DNA from: Phycisphaerales bacterium
GTDB taxonomy: Bacteria > Planctomycetota > Phycisphaerae > Sedimentisphaerales > Anaerohalosphaeraceae
DNA: 7,580 nt
Assembly (NCBI GenBank): GCA_003152975.1
Contig: PMBP01000121.1
Coordinates: forward strand, 1 to 7,580
Direction: 5' to 3'
In this document: piece after piece, positions 6,228 to 7,580 of the stretch
How the letters are laid out: each line of letters begins with the position of its first letter
How positions within the stretch are numbered: position 1 is the stretch's first letter
Notes under the pieces: model-generated
Told to the model about the DNA's origin: nothing
Databases searched by the model: none
What the model saw: the letters and a program-made list of their open reading frames with translations, nothing else
Position numbers and translations under genes: made by a program

Positions 6228-7196
6228 TCATCCATGCCACGGACGGGTGCGCTGCTGATGCTTGGCGATCATCTCGCGGGCGACCTGGGCGTCTTCGGCC
6301 ACCTGGAAATCGAACATCCCCACGCAGGCGAAGTCGGCCCCGTTGGCGAAGGCAAAATCGAACGCGCTGGGCGGCGGGATTGCCCCGGCCGCCAGGGTTT
6401 TGAAGGCGATCCACGGCGTTTTGACAGTCTTCATGAACTCGACGGTCTGCTCGGGATCCATGCACCAGTAGTTGTCGTAGGGATTCTCGACGACATCGAG
6501 ATTCTGGTCGGGCCGCCGTGTGGACCAGTAGTTGGTATGATGTAGCGTTTTGACATAGAAATCCGGCTTAAAGCCGCTAGTCTCGGAGGCGATGATTACA
6601 TCGAGCTTATGCGCCCCCATGCCGGCCGGAAGGCCTTTGCTGCGGACATGGTCCAGCAGCTTGGCAAGCTTGTCGAAGATACCGTCCTTGTACCAGCGGT
6701 CGCCGATGACGCCCTGGACATAGACGGCGCTGGCGCCGTGATCGATGGAAGCCTGGACATTGCTGATCAGGTCGGTGGTCGAGGGGTGCCCTTCGGCGAT
6801 CCATTGGATCTTGCCGCCCCGCTTCCAGTGTTTGGCGAAGATCTCCATGGGCTTGGCCGCCGGATCGGCGATGATGGTATTGACGCCGTTCTGTTCGCAC
6901 AGAGCCAGTGTTTCGAGGACCTTTTCTTCGGAGTTGTAACGGCGCTGCAGCTCGGGGAGGTAGCGAAGATCGCGGCTGTGGGCCCACCCGCTAATGAGGT
7001 TGCCGCCAGAGATCAGACGGCTGACCGTCAGCTTGCCGATCTTGCCGGTGGGCATCGCGGCCGGATTGTCCTGAACCGAAGGCGTCGCCGTTTCCGCCGT
7101 CCGGGCCGAGCCCGGTACGGCCGACAATCCCGCTCCCAGCGATGCCGCGGCGGCGGCCGAGTGCCGGAGAAAATCCCTGCGATCCAGATTGGCCAT
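6228..7196 (-). CDS. Tat-exported TIM-barrel enzyme, paralog 1 (first gene of operon)
   Basis: The product has 322 residues. LDRRDFLR (4-11) is a twin-arginine motif, followed by an Ala-rich hydrophobic run with cleavage likely near residues 31-34. Family motifs: GGNLISGWAHSRD (64-76), EQNGVNT (101-107), GDRW (165-168), GAHK (194-197, where the sisters have GHS or AHS), Lys216 with His219-His220 in VKTLHHTNYW, Lys266 in AFKTLAAGAI, and GADFACVGMFDFQVAED (286-302), ending RTRPWHG. It shares the WSxRRPDQ segment with paralog 3. The N-terminal half is the most divergent of the three. The reaction is unknown; an oxidoreductase of aldo/keto reductase type or a Schiff-base aldolase are both conceivable. 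The start at 7196 is fixed by GAGGGG 7 nt upstream. In-frame upstream starts (TTG 7244, ATG 7208) would push the RR pair too far in. Confidence 0.8.
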   Translation of the reverse strand: MANLDRRDFLRHSAAAAASLGAGLSAVPGSARTAETATPSVQDNPAAMPTGKIGKLTVSRLISGGNLISGWAHSRDLRYLPELQRRYNSEEKVLETLALCEQNGVNTIIADPAAKPMEIFAKHWKRGGKIQWIAEGHPSTTDLISNVQASIDHGASAVYVQGVIGDRWYKDGIFDKLAKLLDHVRSKGLPAGMGAHKLDVIIASETSGFKPDFYVKTLHHTNYWSTRRPDQNLDVVENPYDNYWCMDPEQTVEFMKTVKTPWIAFKTLAAGAIPPPSAFDFAFANGADFACVGMFDFQVAEDAQVAREMIAKHQQRTRPWHG

Positions 7197-7203
7197 ATTC
7201 GAT

Positions 7204-7209
7204 CCCCTC
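7204..7209 (-). promoter_or_regulatory. Ribosome binding site deciding the paralog 1 start
   Basis: GAGGGG on the minus strand lies 7 nt before the ATG at 7196-7194. It is the strongest such site in the window and rules against the upstream in-frame starts. Confidence 0.7.
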
Positions 7210-7249
7210 ATTTGGGTTCCGTTCGGTTCTGCGACCCTAAACAACTCCT

Positions 7250-7279
7250 ATTATATCGAAAAACGCCCCCCGGGAGCAA
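7250..7279 (-). promoter_or_regulatory. Sigma70-like promoter of the four-gene operon
   Basis: On the minus strand TTGCTC (7279 to 7274) is followed after 18 bp by a perfect TATAAT (7255 to 7250). The start of transcription would be near 7243, giving a leader of about 47 nt before paralog 1. No comparably good promoter is seen in the short gaps between the four genes, which supports one transcript. Confidence 0.6.
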
Positions 7280-7304
7280 CAGAAATCCATCCCCTCTACG
7301 CTCC

Positions 7305-7335
7305 GGGCCAGATCCGGTTCGGGATCATCTGGCCC
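7305..7335. repeat. Perfect 9-bp inverted repeat between channel gene and operon promoter
   Basis: GGGCCAGAT (7305-7313) and ATCTGGCCC (7327-7335) are exact inverted copies around a 13-nt centre that can itself form a small CCG/CGG stem. It lies 53 bp beyond the channel stop codon and about 26 bp upstream of the operon's -35 box. No T-run follows on either strand, so it is either an atypical terminator for the channel gene or a regulator site for the operon. Confidence 0.5.
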
Positions 7336-7388
7336 ACCCGGAAATCAATCCGACAAAAGAGACCAGGATCCCCCATTCGCCATACCGG

Positions 7389-7580
7389 TCACCCCCGCGA
7401 ATACCGTTTGGCCATCGCCACAACGAACATAGCGGTTAAGACCATGCCACTCATGGCTTCGGCCATCGCAACCAGCCGCGTCAGAATACTGGATGGATCC
7501 GGATGAAAATCACCGTAGCCGACCGTCGTGAAGGTCATCACACTCAGGTACAGGCCGTCAAACCAGGCGGGGGAATATGA
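7389..7580 (-). CDS. Two-TM potassium channel family protein (partial, N-terminus off right edge)
   Basis: Only the last 63 residues are in the window. The pore helix (about 6-17, WFDGLYLSVMTF) leads into the selectivity filter TTVGYGD (18-24), the hallmark of K+ channels. A second hydrophobic membrane segment follows (about 36-57, LVAMAEAMSGMVLTAMFVVA), and the protein ends at once with the basic tail AKRYSRG and a TGA at 7391-7389. This matches the Ion_trans_2 type of pore in the inner membrane. No RCK/TrkA-N regulatory domain follows the pore, so any sensor would have to be N-terminal, outside the window. Transcribed in the same direction as the operon but 193 bp upstream of it, with a separate promoter between, it is probably not co-transcribed. 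Confidence 0.88.
   Translation of the reverse strand, partial: SYSPAWFDGLYLSVMTFTTVGYGDFHPDPSSILTRLVAMAEAMSGMVLTAMFVVAMAKRYSRG

Noticed and set aside
4198..7196. Tandem repeats as one broken or frameshifted gene
   Set aside because: Each copy has its own signal peptide, start, complete barrel and stop, so these are three intact genes.
1..7580. CRISPR array, tRNA, rRNA or insertion sequence
   Set aside because: No spaced identical repeats, cloverleaf-like sequence, rRNA core segments, transposase motifs or flanking direct repeats were seen. The 9-bp repeats have no spacers.

Overview
The window is a high G+C bacterial segment (about 60% by eye). It most resembles a planctomycete of the Phycisphaerae or Sedimentisphaerales type. 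That placement is an inference from the mix of families: several Tat-exported paralogs side by side, a secreted clan GH-A glycoside hydrolase of the agarase/beta-galactosidase type, a small FHA protein, and degenerate CAAG/CTTG 9-bp repeats between genes. No rRNA or other marker fixes it.

Left part (1-2343). The N-terminal part of a phosphoglycolate-phosphatase-like HAD hydrolase runs leftward off the edge. It diverges from a rightward FHA-domain gene, and their candidate promoters overlap. A gap of 288 bp follows, holding degenerate 9-bp CTTG/CAAG repeats in both orientations and a long hairpin. Next comes rightward rlmN, the radical-SAM methyltransferase for 23S rRNA and tRNA. All key cysteines of RlmN are present.

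Middle and right part (2369-7196, minus strand). This is the distinctive section. Four genes are packed head to tail with gaps of 24, 38 and 26 bp, apparently as one operon transcribed leftward from a good sigma70-like promoter at 7250-7279. The first three are tandem paralogs of about 325 residues. Each has a twin-arginine signal and a strand pattern that fits a (beta/alpha)8 barrel. They share near-invariant motifs: GGN, HSRD, GDRW, KTxHHxxYW, FK/YK-x-LAAGAI and GADFACVGMFD. The fourth encodes a secreted glycoside hydrolase with an N-terminal beta-sandwich-like module and a GH-A catalytic barrel with NE and GEWS motifs. My reading is an envelope system in which the hydrolase cleaves a polysaccharide or glycoside and the three paralogous enzymes process the products. 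The chemistry of the paralogs is not established from sequence.

Right edge (7389-7580). The C-terminal end of a two-TM-type potassium channel with a TTVGYGD filter runs leftward and ends 193 bp before the operon's first start codon. A perfect 9-bp inverted repeat lies between the channel gene and the operon promoter.
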